Shown here one piece after another: positions 1-9,460 of a stretch of DNA of 64,000 nt; the stretch's first letter is position 1; the number at the start of each line of letters is the position of its first letter. The notes beneath the pieces were generated by a model. It saw only the letters and a program-made list of their open reading frames with translations. It did no database searches and was not told the origin of the DNA. A program made the translations under genes and the position numbers. The stretch is from Lepidostoma basale. Its lineage: Eukaryota; Arthropoda; Insecta; Trichoptera; Lepidostomatidae. The stretch spans positions 1 to 64,000 of the forward strand of contig JAHDVF020000134.1 of NCBI GenBank assembly GCA_022606425.2. The letters run 5' to 3'.

Positions 1-1021
1 CCCGTCGCAGAGGGGCAACCTCCCTCTCCCAGCTGGAAAACAGCGCACCCTCAGAGGGCAAGAAACAGCACAAATTCCGGTGAATTCCGGTGGGGTAGAC
101 AACCGTAAAAACCGCAAAAACCCCTCCATCCAGGAGCAGTAGCCCCAGCATCCTTATATACTTGGAGGCCGGCTAAGTGTCGGCCTCGGCAAATGCATTA
201 ATCCACGCTCTCACGAATACTTTCAAACACCCAAAGTTATGTTGACTCTCCGTCAGATCTGAGTTCCAGACCGGGCGGACAGCCACTTTTACATCATCTA
301 TCATCCGATTCCGCGCGCTCACCAGGGAACTACACTCCCAGAGGATGTGGAAGGCCGTCTGGGGCCCCCGCCGCACGTACACTCCGGGTCCGGCACCAGA
401 CCAAAATCATGGAGCCTGGCACGGAAGTTTCCGTGGCCCGAGAGCATCTGCACAACGTGGTGATCCAAGGCGATCCACTCACTGCTCATCCTTCTTCTCA
501 AGGAGGGAAAGAAAGAGTGGGTCCACCTCCCTCTGGGCGATTCGTCCCATCTCTTTTGCCAATCACACATGGAAGCCTCCCTTATCCTTCCGCGCAAGAC
601 TGTAAGTCCGTCCTCTTCAGGGTCAAGAGTGAGGCCCAGATTGGTCACCCTCTCGCCCCGCTTGAGGCGTCTCCTGGCCCCTCAGGAGTAAGGAGGACAC
701 CGTCCGAACCGCTAGACGACCCGACCACACACTCGCCGCGTACCTGATTCGGGGCACATACACAGCTTTGTATAGTAACCGAGTCGCCGGCGCCCGAAGG
801 CCCCACGCCGCAGTGCTGAGGCGCCTGACCTGCATGAACAGATTCGCGGACCCCTCAGATACCGCCTTTACATGCCCCAGGAATGAGAGCGACCTGTCGA
901 CCTGAACACCTAGGTACTTGAGCGAACTCTTGAACCTGATGCCAGATTCATTCATCCGTATAGTCGGGTTTCTGTTACGGCTTAGATTCCCACGGAGAAG
1001 CATGGCGGACGCCAATTTCAT
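1..1021 (-). mobile_element. R1-clade-like LINE, 5'-truncated and frameshifted 3' end
   Basis: Remnant of the C-terminal part of a non-LTR reverse transcriptase, read on the minus strand through three frames. From 1021 to about 623 it shows the thumb region with KYLGVQVDRSLSFLGHV and LLYKAVYVPRIRYAASVW. From about 648 to 319 it continues with GRWTHSFFP and LSGHGNFRARLHDFGL, then the start of a Cys-rich knuckle (CTCGGG). From 382 to 173 the knuckle finishes in another frame with QTAFHILWEC. This order, including the terminal zinc knuckle, is typical of R1-type site-specific LINEs; the clade call is from these motifs, not from a search. Positions 1-172 are probably its 3' UTR. At least two frameshifts make it inactive. 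The plus-strand open frames over 345-747 are antisense shadows. Confidence 0.85.
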
Positions 1022-1099
1022 ATGTAAGACCCTAATATTACAGGTACAGATTTTTCCTTGAAGATTCCTATAATATTTTAATTATAGTTGATAGTTAGT

Positions 1100-1574
1100 T
1101 GAACTCCGCCAGAGAATGATCAAATGTTTTGTGTGGTCTGTTTTATTGTATGGATGTGAAACGCGGACCATGAAAGTTAACTCAATGAACAGACTGGAAG
1201 CATTTGAAATGTGGCTCCATCGTCGAATGCTCCGAGTTCCTTGGCTAGACATGGTTACCAATACCGAAGTCCTGAGGCAAGCTTAAGTTGACAGGGAACT
1301 GTTATTAACTATCAAGGTTCGAAAGATTTCACATCTGGGTCATATACGTCGTGGGTAGAAGTACCACTTTCTCCAACTGATATTGGAGGGAAAAATTGAG
1401 GGACGCCGAGGGCCCGGTAAAAGACAAATGTCCTGGCTGCGAAACGTGAGGGATTGGGCCGGCATCCGAAAAGTGGAGGAGCTGTTCCGAGCGGCGCAGG
1501 ACAGGGACAGGTTCGCCTAGGTGATCGCCAACATTAGGGGGACCCGACAGGGCACTTGAAGAATAAGAGAAGAA
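1100..1574 (+). mobile_element. LINE-F fragment, RT C-terminal tail, degenerate
   Basis: Plus-strand remnant of an RTE/Jockey-like reverse-transcriptase C-terminus. It reads FVWSVLLYGCETRTMK, then LEAFEMWLHRRMLRVPW, VTNTEVLRQA, a stop near 1284, KISHLGHIRRG, a second stop near 1356, then LILEGKIEGRRGPGKRQ, SWLRNVRDW and VEELFRAAQDRDRF, with a third stop near 1519. It ends in a GAAGAA-rich tail close to 1570. A sister copy at 54287-54790 has fewer stops. The long minus-strand open frame over it (1329-1787) is an antisense shadow. Confidence 0.85.
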
Positions 1575-2330
1575 GATAGTTTGCTCATGGGAGGATGGAG
1601 TTGTGAAATATGCAGAGACATTATTACAAGTGTCAAATTGGAGGGTCGAAGCAGAGAACAGTTGGAGTTGGAGGCGAGGAATAATGGAAGCTAAGACTCG
1701 ATACGGGCTGTAGGGCCATCGAAGAAGAAAAAATAGTAGCTCGAGTAGAAAACTAGTAGAAATAGTACGTAGCTCCGGCAACGGCATTCAAATACAAAGG
1801 GACTGTTCACTTTAAACGTATTATTCATCTGGAATGTTTTCGTTGCTATAACTTATTCGATTATGGAAACAAAAACGAGATCCTTCTCACTCAAACTTAA
1901 AAGCGATACATCGCATCGCAGAGTTCAGATCACTGAATTCATATTAATTTTGAACGTCTGGTAAGCGATTTGACTTCAACCCAGGATCAAACATCAAAAC
2001 ATCAGAACAAGTTTTAATTAATGTTCGCAAACTCGGAACCATCAGGTTTCCAATATCCGAGCCAGTTGTACGTGTTATAATGTACAGTAGTGTACCTATA
2101 TAATCACAGATTTCGTACGTCACCGCGGCCCAGTGGCGCTCGTTAATAATAATAAAGTTTCTCAATTTAATTTTTTTATTTTTTATTATTATTTTTTATT
2201 TAAGAGTAACAAACAGCGAAGAAATTAATATATATAAATACACAAAGAAGTACTTAAATAAGGGCAATAACATGTAACCACAAATATAAATGAATGAACA
2301 GAGTTAACATTATAGACTTATTTTTTTTTA
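1575..2330. other. No recognisable gene
   Basis: AT-rich sequence with no open frame that resembles a known protein and no clear repeat structure. The short minus-strand frame at 1944-2165 has no recognisable motif. Confidence 0.5.
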
Positions 2331-2469
2331 AACCAACCGGTTTCTCTCCCGCCATATTTTTGCCAGGGTTACGATTTTTTTTTCAAATTAATTTTAATAA
2401 ACTGGCATATTTAAATTTGTTCATTTTGTTTCCCTGAAAAAACTCCAGCGAGGACGAAACCGGTTGGTT
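2331..2469. repeat. Palindromic repeat H12 with ribozyme-like arms
   Basis: Perfect 14-bp inverted arms AACCAACCGGTTTC at 2331-2344 and GAAACCGGTTGGTT at 2456-2469. The right arm is preceded by CCCTGAAAA and a small hairpin TCC-AGCGA-GGA, then GAAACCGGTT, which has the order of a decayed hammerhead core. The left arm reads the same way on the minus strand. A related minus-strand copy lies at 62753-62800 with the better-preserved box CTGGTGA. Confidence 0.7.
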
Positions 2470-2818
2470 TTAATTAACAAAAAAAAAATAAAGTGGTATA
2501 AAAACTAGTAAAGTGTGTTCATATTATTTTTAATATTGCCACACCACAAATTACGTGCTTAATATAAAAGTATTATTAAAAAAAAATAAAACAAAATATA
2601 TCAAAATCAACATTTATTTGTCACTTTTTAAAATCATATGAAAAAACAGGCTTACAATTATGGCTTGACTTATAAACTCTTTTTTTTCATTTTATATAGG
2701 AACTTTTATTACTTAAAAATATAATGAAATGTATTTATGACAAATAAACTATTACAATATTAGGAAAAAATATATGAGTCTGAAATTTTGTATAATTTTT
2801 TTTTGTTTTCATTATATA

Positions 2819-2920
2819 AAATGAACTTCTACGAAGAAATTTCAATTAAAAACATTAGTTCTTCTCCAATTAATTAATATTTTAAATTGAAATTTCTTGG
2901 TAGAAGTTCATTTTAAATAA
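2819..2920. repeat. Inverted repeat (tail segment of the H10/H11 repeats)
   Basis: Arms near AATGAACTTCTACGAAGAAA on the left and TTCTTGGTAGAAGTTCATT on the right surround an AT-rich centre. A similar AAAATGAACTTC segment follows repeat H11 at 50840-50900, so this looks like the outer tail of the same class of palindromic repeats. Confidence 0.6.
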
Positions 2921-2948
2921 TGAAAATAACAAAAAATTGATACGAAAT

Positions 2949-3098
2949 TTCTTTATTATTATAAATAGTGTGCTTCCACTTGTGTTTATCGTCGACTGGT
3001 TTCGGCAGTTGCAGGTTCACCAGAAGATAGCAGCAAGCTGACGAAATCGGTCGACGATAAACACAAGTGGAAGCACACTAAATACATAATAATAAAGA
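2949..3098. repeat. Palindromic repeat H10, long inverted arms
   Basis: Arms of about 48 bp meet around 3010-3040. The left arm contains GTGTGCTTCCACTTGTGTTT and the right arm AAACACAAGTGGAAGCACAC. The inner ends carry CGAAACCAGTCGAC (left, minus strand) and CGAAATCGGTCGAC (right, plus strand), matching the GAAAC-NN-GTC part of a hammerhead. The CTGANGA box is eroded to CTGGTGA on the left arm and helix II is not convincing. Confidence 0.75.
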
Positions 3099-3639
3099 CA
3101 TTTTGTATAAAAAAAGGAAAAGTTCTTCTCTAATTACCATCTACTAATATGAATACTTGTATTGTACTTGGATTCTCATGATCAGTATTTTATTGTTTTA
3201 TTTTAGCAATGCTAGAAAAGCACCCGAGACCGCCCTGACGTATTTACGTATTGCACAACCTTCCGGTTTCGGCATCCGGTTGAGATGTTATGCTCTATTT
3301 TATACATATATCCACAACCGACCTACATCGTATTTGAGTCTTAGTTCAACTAGTTAATTAACTTATTACGTTAAACCTTTTATCTGTTTATTATGCAATT
3401 TACGAGTGCAATAATCTGATTTTAAAAATCCTTTAAATGTCTTAGCTATGAAGTATAGGATTTCATATTGAAATTATTTTTTAAGAACTTTGCCGTCGAT
3501 TTGCAAAAAGCCAATGATCGAGTGAATAGAGATAAACTGTGGTCAATCTTGTCCAATGCGGAGTGAGCACAAAACTGATACGGGCGGTCGCTTCCCTCTA
3601 CGAAGGAAGCCAGTGTTAGGGTAAATGGACATGGTAGGG

Positions 3640-3945
3640 TTTGATATCTCTACATTCATACAACGAGTCATACACGCACGTCGATTCCTCCGACTTCTAA
3701 CATGACCAACCTTTAAAATTTGATTAATTTGGTCATGCCATGTTTTCCTCGGTCTGCCTCGACTTCGTACCCCGTTTACATCATTAACGTATACTTTCTT
3801 AACCATTCTTTCTCCATCCACGCGTTCCATATGTCCGAACCAACGCAACTTTATTCTATTTATAAATTGTATTTTTTCTTCCATACATTTTTCAACGTAA
3901 TCAATGATACATACACAGAAAGAGCTTTCAAAACTCAATAACGAA
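3640..3945 (-). mobile_element. LINE-A fragment (RWFGHMER family), RT C-terminus
   Basis: Minus-strand remnant of a reverse-transcriptase C-terminal tail. A run with LRWFGHMERVDGERMVKK, VYVNDVNGVRSRGRPRKTWH, DQINQILKVGHVRSRRNRRA and CMTRCMNVE is open inside a 131-codon frame (3543-3938). The family's last segment (QDRVVWRSILSAYPFGETA) is missing, so the copy is 3'-truncated or rearranged. It belongs to the second LINE-A subfamily (GVRSRGRP), like the copies at 45498 and 56455. Confidence 0.85.
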
Positions 3946-4169
3946 TAGTTTAATTAAATTGCAGATAAAATACAATTTAGGTCAAATCCTACAAAAACAA
4001 GACGATATATCTGCACTGTTCTATTCGCGTACACTTCTATAATATCATCGTGTAGTATATTTTTTATGTAAGTTTTAAGATAATGGTCATTTAGTTGTAA
4101 GAATAATGATTTGATTTTTAGCCAAGACCATTACTACATGACAATTGACATCATTTAATTTTTAATTCC

Positions 4170-4630
4170 TTGGTTGGAATCCGGAATGTATGAAAGTGGA
4201 GCATGGAACTGGCAAATGAAGAATGAAAGCAGAATAAATGCAGTAGAAGTGAAATCTCTTAGACGAATGTATAGAAAATCTGTGTATGATACAGTGTCGA
4301 ATAAAAATATAAGAAGTAAATGCAGTGCGAATGAAAGTGTTATGAACCAAATAACGAAAGGATCTTTAAGATGGTTTGGACACATGGAAAGAATAAACGA
4401 ATAAAATATGGTAAAGAAAGTATATGTATTAACGATGTTAACGGAATTAGAAATAGAGAAAGACCGAGGAAAATGTGGCACCATCAAATAAATCAAATAT
4501 TTGATGTAGGCCACATGAGGACCTGAAGAAATCGACGTTAGGAAACAAAAGAAGTATGTCAGGAAATAATAGTGTGGTTCATTATTTCTACCTACCCCTT
4601 CGGGGAAGTGACGTGATGGTTTGTTAGTTA
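4170..4630 (+). mobile_element. LINE-A fragment, degenerate
   Basis: Plus-strand remnant. [37 protein letters not shown], and [14 protein letters not shown] are readable in one frame (4174-4404). Further homology then runs through about 4625 in shifted frames up to the family's terminal region (CTACCCCTTCGGGGAAGTGA). A short GTTA-type tail follows. Many stops and frameshifts. Confidence 0.8.
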
Positions 4631-5454
4631 TACAAATTAAAAAATACTGTTAAAGGCTACCTTTTTTATTTATTGTAGTTTTACAAGGGGATGGATTTTG
4701 CAGAATTGTAGTACCCCTTAAAAGTCGTCTACAGTCAAAGTAAGAAAGCGTACAAAAATAAATTCTCTATCTTAATAATATGTTACGTATAACATTAATT
4801 TTTTTATATATATAACAACTTCCATAAAACAAATAAAATATAACAACTTCCATAAAACTATGCACACATCAATTAAAATATTTAATTTATAACCAATTAT
4901 CGTTACGGAACGATCAACTGATCATCTGATCGTGTAGGCGGCATCCATTTTGCGAGACGGCGGCCATTTTGTGGAACAGTGAACACGTCACGCGACGGCA
5001 GCCATTCTTGATAGAGCTGACATTGTGAGTTTCAGGAAACGGAGATGGCGCTACAAGATATGAAGGAAATGTACGGGAAACTTAGGAGCAGTTTGTGTTA
5101 CGTATTGGGTACCTACCGACACAGGGATACGATAGAGTTCTAGGACTCAATTCAGAATGTTGAGCAATCCGCGCTGAACTACGGGTATGAGAGTCAATAG
5201 TCTTAGTAATACTTGGAAGCGTGTATTGTTTATTTGTTACATATCGTAACGTAAATGCAACAGTTGTTTTGACGATACAAAATAGTAACATACTCGTATG
5301 TACATTTAAAAGATATTTAAAAATATCTACCAATCTTAATCAGATAAGCAAAGCTCTCTCATTTTCACATAGAGAAGGAATAGTTTGATATAAATATTAA
5401 CTGATTTCTATTATCATTTGTAACATGTTATAACATGCGATATTTATAACATTG
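4631..5454. other. No recognisable gene
   Basis: Mostly unique AT-rich sequence. A GC-richer patch at 4925-5060 contains GGCGGCATCCATTTTGCG and GACGGCGGCCATTTTGTG, a short imperfect repetition of GGC-CAT-TTTG. The minus-strand frame 5082-5333 (83 codons) has no recognisable motif. Confidence 0.4.
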
Positions 5455-5650
5455 ACGGACTTCGTGGCAGAGTGGTAAAATTTATGACTGCCACACCGAA
5501 GGTCTCGGGATCAAATCTCCTGCGATGACATTGTGAAAAAAAATCACATTCTCTTTAGTCTGGTAGAATTCACATGCCAAAAAAAATGGCTTTAGCATAG
5601 CTACCTTTCACATATCATGAGAATCAAAGTGTAAACAGTAATTGGGTTCA
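5455..5650 (+). mobile_element. SINE-1, tRNA-derived, near full length
   Basis: The head has a Pol III box A-like TGGCAGAGTGG and a decayed box B-like GGGATCAAATCTC, spaced as in a tRNA gene, with CCACACCGAAGG between them. The body continues with TGTGAAAAAAAATCACATTC, TTTAGTCTGGTAGAATTCAC and a terminal AATTGGGTTCAAATAA. Other copies: 12410-12641, 12838-13040, 15578-15662, 17905-18045, 21060-21212, 32985-33120 and 41727-41790. The strongest box B (GGTTCGATTCCCGG) is in the minus-strand copies. Confidence 0.8.
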
Positions 5651-5989
5651 AATAATCCGTTGAAATGAAAATGAAAGCAACGAGAAACTATCAAATCAAA
5701 AAAGCCCTAGTAGCATTCTTAGAACCTGCAAAGATGTAAAAAGACTTTAAAAAAGTTAATAACAATCGCAATATAAGTCCCGCCTTTTTTTTAACATAGC
5801 AAATAGCGTTGTCATCTGTATATCTGTATATCAGTGTTTTCCAACGTAGGGGGGAGGCCACATCGGGGGGCGATTTGAATGTCTTGGGGGGCAATGCGCA
5901 AATCATTAATATTTGTTACATTGTTGTCGAAAAACGCATTTTCGAAAAAATAATTATAATGCAACTGTGACTTTTCGGTCAAGCATTAG

Positions 5990-6790
5990 TGAGTTATTTG
6001 AAACACATCTTTGAAAATTTAAACATGCTAAATAAACAACTACAAGGAGCAAACAAGGCCCCTATTGATGCGAAATCTAGGATATTTGGTTTTCTTGGAC
6101 TGCAGGTGTATAAAACAAATGTTTTGGACGTCAAATTTAAGTAATTTAATTGGCTAAATAAATGTGAGCTGACTGATTCAGCTGTAATTGTTATTGTGGA
6201 TCACTTGAATAAAATGGCTAGTAATATATATTTAAAATCAATTTCTTTCCAATTTGGAAAACTCAACCAATATTGCTAGATATATAACTGATGTGGCCAT
6301 GCAGTATCAAGAAGAACTTTTATAATTGCAAAACGACGAATCTTTTAAAACACTATTAAACGGCGTGGCTTTGTGTCGAGATAGAAACTAAATATCCGAT
6401 TATGACAAATTTAGCAAGAAAATTACTTTTTTTTATGTCTTAAACAATGATGTAAAATTCCATATTAAATAATTAATACGAATGAAAAAGTCAGATTTCT
6501 AGAAGTTTTATTATATTTTATGGGAATGACATGTTTCGCCCTTCTAAGACATTATCAAATGTTTGATAATGCCTAAGAAGGGCGAAACGTGTCATTCCCA
6601 TAAAATATAATAAACTTTCTAGAAAACTAATGTTTTCATTCGTACTAATTAATTAAGAAAATTACTGTTATCATTACCATCATTATATTCAGTTCAATGC
6701 GGTTTTAGCGCTGTAAATGATTTGTTATTGAAAAAACGAAATCGTCCTGATATCACAAACCGCGGAAATTAAAATTTAAATTGACCAAAT
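5990..6790 (+). pseudogene. hAT transposase remnant (ZBED/SCAND3-like), interrupted
   Basis: Readable pieces in order on the plus strand: NLNMLNKQLQGANKAPIDAK, SRIFGFLGL, a stop near 6141, WLNKCELTDSAVIVIVDHLN, ARYITDVAMQYQEELL, QNDESFKTLLNGVALC, then in a shifted frame ETKYPIMTNLARKLLF. After the nested insertion the end resumes with QCGFSAVNDLLLKKRNRPDI, which is the conserved CGFS-V-L-RN signature of the hAT C-terminal dimerisation region. The N-terminal zinc finger is absent and several stops are present, so it is a fossil. Confidence 0.8.
6428..6654. mobile_element. Palindromic repeat H7 inserted in the hAT fossil, with 12-bp target duplication
   Basis: The element is flanked by AAGAAAATTACT at 6416-6427 and 6655-6666. 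The left edge is a T run and the right edge ends CATTCGTACTAATTAATT. The interior is a palindrome: GGGAATGACATGTTTCGCCC on the left and GGGCGAAACGTGTCATTCCC on the right, with outer arms around ATGAAAAAGTCAGATTTCTA and AGAAAACTAATGTTTTCATT. It is the only clearly delimited H7 insertion in the window, so it defines the unit. The sequence before GAAAC (TTGATAAT) is too far from CTGANGA to call a working ribozyme. Confidence 0.85.
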
Positions 6791-7639
6791 TAGTACCTTA
6801 AATTAAAACTCTTCGCAGCTCACATCAAGCCCAGGGATCGCAATAATTTTCTTTCGAGTTAAATGTAACATAATATAAATATTATTTATTTATGAAAACT
6901 AAATTAAAAACAGTAATTATTGCATATGTACAATATATACTATTTGAAGCTATTCGTTTTTTTTCAGAATTTTTAGGTTAATAAAAAAAATAGAAAGAAG
7001 GAGAGGGAGGGGGGGGGGGTGCGTGGAAGTTCTTGTCGTTGGAATTATTGAAGTGGGGCACGATACAAATAAGGTTGGGAAACCCTGGTATATATGAATA
7101 GCCATACATCACTTAAAAGGATATAACGAATTTATATTGTAATATTATCATTGGGAAACGACCCCAATGATACTGAAATGACTTACTGTTATTTGATATA
7201 ATTCAGTTAGAGTGTAGATTTAAATTCTAGTTATGGGGTTTTCTCCGTAATTCCCTCTTTTATTGGGTTTTCTGAGGAAATCTGAAGCATCTGGGATTTT
7301 AAATATAGGTGCGGTGGAATGTTTGAGAGTGTGCGGGAATTCCAATATAAAATCCCATGCTTACTTCACTTAAATTTCGCAGAAAATTCGTATTATTATA
7401 ATTCAAAATGACCGGAATATTTACCGATCATCCAAAAAATAATTGTGTGTAGCTTCATTGATTTTAAAAGCACTAGTCCAGGAAAGCGAAAGTTGGGGGT
7501 TCGAGACCCGTCACGAAACAATATTTGTCGTTTATTAGTAAAAACATTTGTTCAACTATTTTTTTTTAAATAAGTTAATTAATTTAGTTTAATGCAAAAC
7601 TTTAAGCATAAAATTCGAAAAATAATATTTATTATTTCT

Positions 7640-7905
7640 TGAACAATAAAGTAAAATTTCGTATGAAGCATTCACTTTGTGGTAAGATATTTATATACTC
7701 GTATATATGTTTTTTTTATTTGTATTTAAAATAAAATGAAAACACTGCACTTTGTTTTTCAAGAAGGTTATTACGAAGCCCTGAGGAAGCTTGGGTGCAA
7801 GCGAAACTAGTAGGCAATTGAAAAAACCGCACAATGCTGAAAAACAAAGTGCAGTATTTTTATTTTATTTTATTTTAAATACAAATAAATAAAAAAAGCA
7901 AAACA
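7640..7905 (+). repeat. Palindromic repeat H2
   Basis: Inverted outer arms around AACACTGCACTTTGTTTTTC on the left and GAAAAACAAAGTGCAGTATT on the right, further flanked by AATAAAATGAA-type sequence. The right half contains the ribozyme-like core described at 7778-7815. Sister copies: 8930-9010 and the full palindrome 37190-37450. Confidence 0.8.
7778..7815 (+). ncRNA. Hammerhead-ribozyme-like motif, family H2, intact core
   Basis: Order read directly: helix I strand GCC (7778-7780), CTGAGGA (7781-7787), one extra A, helix II GCTT-GGGTGC-AAGC (7789-7802), GAAA (7803-7806), tiny helix III C-TA-G with A-T closure, cleavage triplet GTA (7810-7812), then GGC (7813-7815) pairing back to GCC. All invariant core bases of a type I hammerhead are present. 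The deviations are a short 3-bp helix I and the extra unpaired A before helix II. Self-cleavage is inferred, not shown. Confidence 0.65.
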
Positions 7906-7914
7906 AGTTAAATA

Positions 7915-8105
7915 ATTCAAGCAAATGAAAACGTCTGTAGAAGTTTTATTTAAATGAATGGGAATATATATCATTCGCCTTGCTAAGGCATAATCAAATG
8001 TATTTTTTGATACTGGCTTGGCTTGGCGAAACATTAAATTTTCACAAAATATAATCAATTTTGTAGAAAACAGACTTTTAATTTGTTTTAATTCGTTCTT
8101 TGCCT
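7915..8105. repeat. H7 palindromic repeat, degenerate copy
   Basis: Left arm GAAAACGTCTGTAGAAG and GGGAATATATATCATTCGCC, then TGCTAAGGCATAATCAAATG; right arm CTTGGCGAAACATTAAATTT and AGAAAACAGACTTTTAATTT. Same layout as 6428-6654, with the cleavage triplet lost. Confidence 0.65.
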
Positions 8106-8929
8106 TCGAATCAAAAGTGGAAAAAACAGTGTTTTAATTCATAAAAAAACGTTATTATGGAAATCCACAGTGTTAACGCTTTGTTTATCTAAATTTTAAT
8201 TTATATGTACACGAACTGAAAAGCAATTACCGGTAAAAAAAATGGATGATACCATTTTTTTCGTTTCAAAAGAAATATTCCTATTGTTATTTACGCCGGT
8301 GTTTATCGCTCAGTGGGGCTGGACCCAAATTCGGATGATATCAAGTTAACAATGTTTCATCTTTATTTCGTATTTTAGCGCACGTGTAAAAATCCCTTTT
8401 ACTATCCTTTCTGAAGCTTAATTTTATCTGAAACAATGGTATTTAAACATCCCTCGTATAGCAGAATAATATCTAAAGGCTGTAATCCTGAAACTTAATC
8501 CTTTTACCCATTTTGAGAGATTTTAAAATACCTTTCCCGAGCTTAACTATATGGAAAATGCTTTTAAACAAAACATTTTTCAGTATTTTGATTGTGGCGC
8601 CGTGTATTTAGTTACGTTATTTGAATAACGAAAATGTTTATTTTAAATACTATTAATTACTATTGATTATTGAAGATTGTAGTAAAATATTAGTAATAAA
8701 AGGAATTGTTCATTTAAAAGTTAATTTGGGTATTCGGAGTGATTTTATATTCATAAATTTTCGTAATAAAGCGAAACGATTTGGTACCAAAAAGATATCA
8801 TCTTTATCACATGAAGAAAGTTGATATCCTGCTTAAATTGATATCCTAAAGATCTACAATCAGAAAAAGAAGTAGATTTAGTACCAATTAATTGTACAAT
8901 GATAAATATACAAAATAAAATAAACTCTA

Positions 8930-9010
8930 AACCACGAAATGGTAAATATATTTAAAGCCAACTAATTTTGCTTGTACCCAAGCTTCATCAGGGCAAAATA
9001 TAAACTAATA
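8930..9010 (-). repeat. H2 copy with minus-strand ribozyme-like core
   Basis: On the minus strand at 8994-8957: GCC, CTGATGA, one extra A, helix II GCTT-GGGTAC-AAGC, then AAAA (first G of GAAA mutated to A), T-TA-GTT and GGC. Helix I GCC/GGC and helix II are perfect, but the G12 position is changed, so it should be inactive if it is a hammerhead. Confidence 0.6.
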
Positions 9011-9228
9011 ATTAAATAACATAATGCTTTTCACGAATATTTTTATGACTAAGAACACTGTTTTTCACCAGTCTATCGATGCATGTAAGCTTGAAGAAAC
9101 CGATTGATGTAGACATAAAGAATTAAGTAGTCCATTGTTTTTGCCGAAACAGTATGATACTTCAACATTATGACTGTTTAAATTTAAAACACTGTTGTAA
9201 TATAACAATCTCTTTTTATTCACTGAGA

Positions 9229-9276
9229 GTGTCGGGACAGCTGTTTCGCCAACCGATGTTGGCATCATCAGGTGCC
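9229..9276 (-). ncRNA. Hammerhead-ribozyme-like motif, family H3, intact core
   Basis: On the minus strand: GGCAC, CTGATGA (9271-9265), one extra T, a perfect 6-bp helix II GCCAAC-ATCG-GTTGGC (9263-9248), GAAA (9247-9244), helix III C-AGCT-G, cleavage triplet GTC (9238-9236), then CCGACACTCT. Core bases are all consensus. The bases next to the core do not pair, but AGTG upstream can pair with CACT downstream after an internal loop. The extra T before helix II repeats the deviation seen in other families. Confidence 0.6.
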
Positions 9277-9281
9277 ACTAG

Positions 9282-9383
9282 AGGTAGAATTGTTTGTAAC
9301 ACCTGATGGTAGAGCAGGTAGAGTTGTTTGTAACACCTGATGGTAGAGCAGGTAGAGTTTATTGTAACACCCGATGATGCCAA
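9282..9383. repeat. Tandem repeat, three 34-bp units
   Basis: Units begin AGGTAGA at 9282, 9316 and 9350 and contain TTGTTTGTAACACCTGATGG. The third unit passes into the right-hand ribozyme-like core (CCCGATGATGCC). The duplicated unit therefore includes the CCTGATG box of the motif itself. Confidence 0.85.
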
Positions 9384-9460
9384 CATCGGTTGGCGAAAAA
9401 GCTCTCGCGACACTCTCAGTGAATAAATAGAAATTATGATATCATAACAGTGTTTAAAAT

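Larger units (their letters stand above)
5832..7087 (+). mobile_element. hAT-family DNA transposon, decayed
   Basis: The left end starts CAGTGTTTTCCAACGTAGG and the right end finishes AAGGTTGGGAAACCCTG, imperfect inverted termini of hAT type. Flanking 8-bp sequences CTGTATAT (5824-5831) and GTATATAT (7088-7095) match at six of eight positions, as expected for an aged hAT target duplication. G-rich runs lie just inside both ends. The interior holds transposase remnants and a younger inserted repeat (6428-6654). It was about 1.03 kb without the insert, so it was an internally deleted copy. Confidence 0.8.
9183..9460. repeat. Palindromic repeat H3 with internal tandem units
   Basis: Outer arms AACAATCTCTTTTTATTCAC and GTGAATAAATAGAAATTATG enclose CTGAGAGTGTCG (left) and CGACACTCTCAG (right). 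The left half has an intact ribozyme-like core on the minus strand; the right half (9364-9410) carries the same core with mutations (CCGATGA, GAAAAAGCTC). Between them lie three 34-bp tandem units. Fragments of the family recur at 40925-40965 and 61655-61700. Confidence 0.8.

Noticed and set aside
345..747. Plus-strand frames of 86 and 112 codons
   Set aside because: Antisense to the R1-like LINE fragment, whose protein motifs are unmistakable on the minus strand.
5455..5530. Possible functional tRNA gene
   Set aside because: Box A and box B-like sequences are present, but arms do not close into a cloverleaf and the segment continues as a multi-copy SINE body.
6482..6640. H7 as a functional hammerhead
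   Set aside because: Only GAAAC-NN-GTC and a hairpin fit; the upstream box reads TTGATAA with C3 and G8 changed in all copies seen, and helix I does not pair.
7455..7530. Box B-like GGGGGTTCGAGACCCG suggesting another tRNA or SINE head
   Set aside because: No box A at the right distance and no second copy in the window.
9282..9383. CRISPR-like array
   Set aside because: The units are contiguous 34-bp tandem repeats without spacers, in a eukaryotic repeat.
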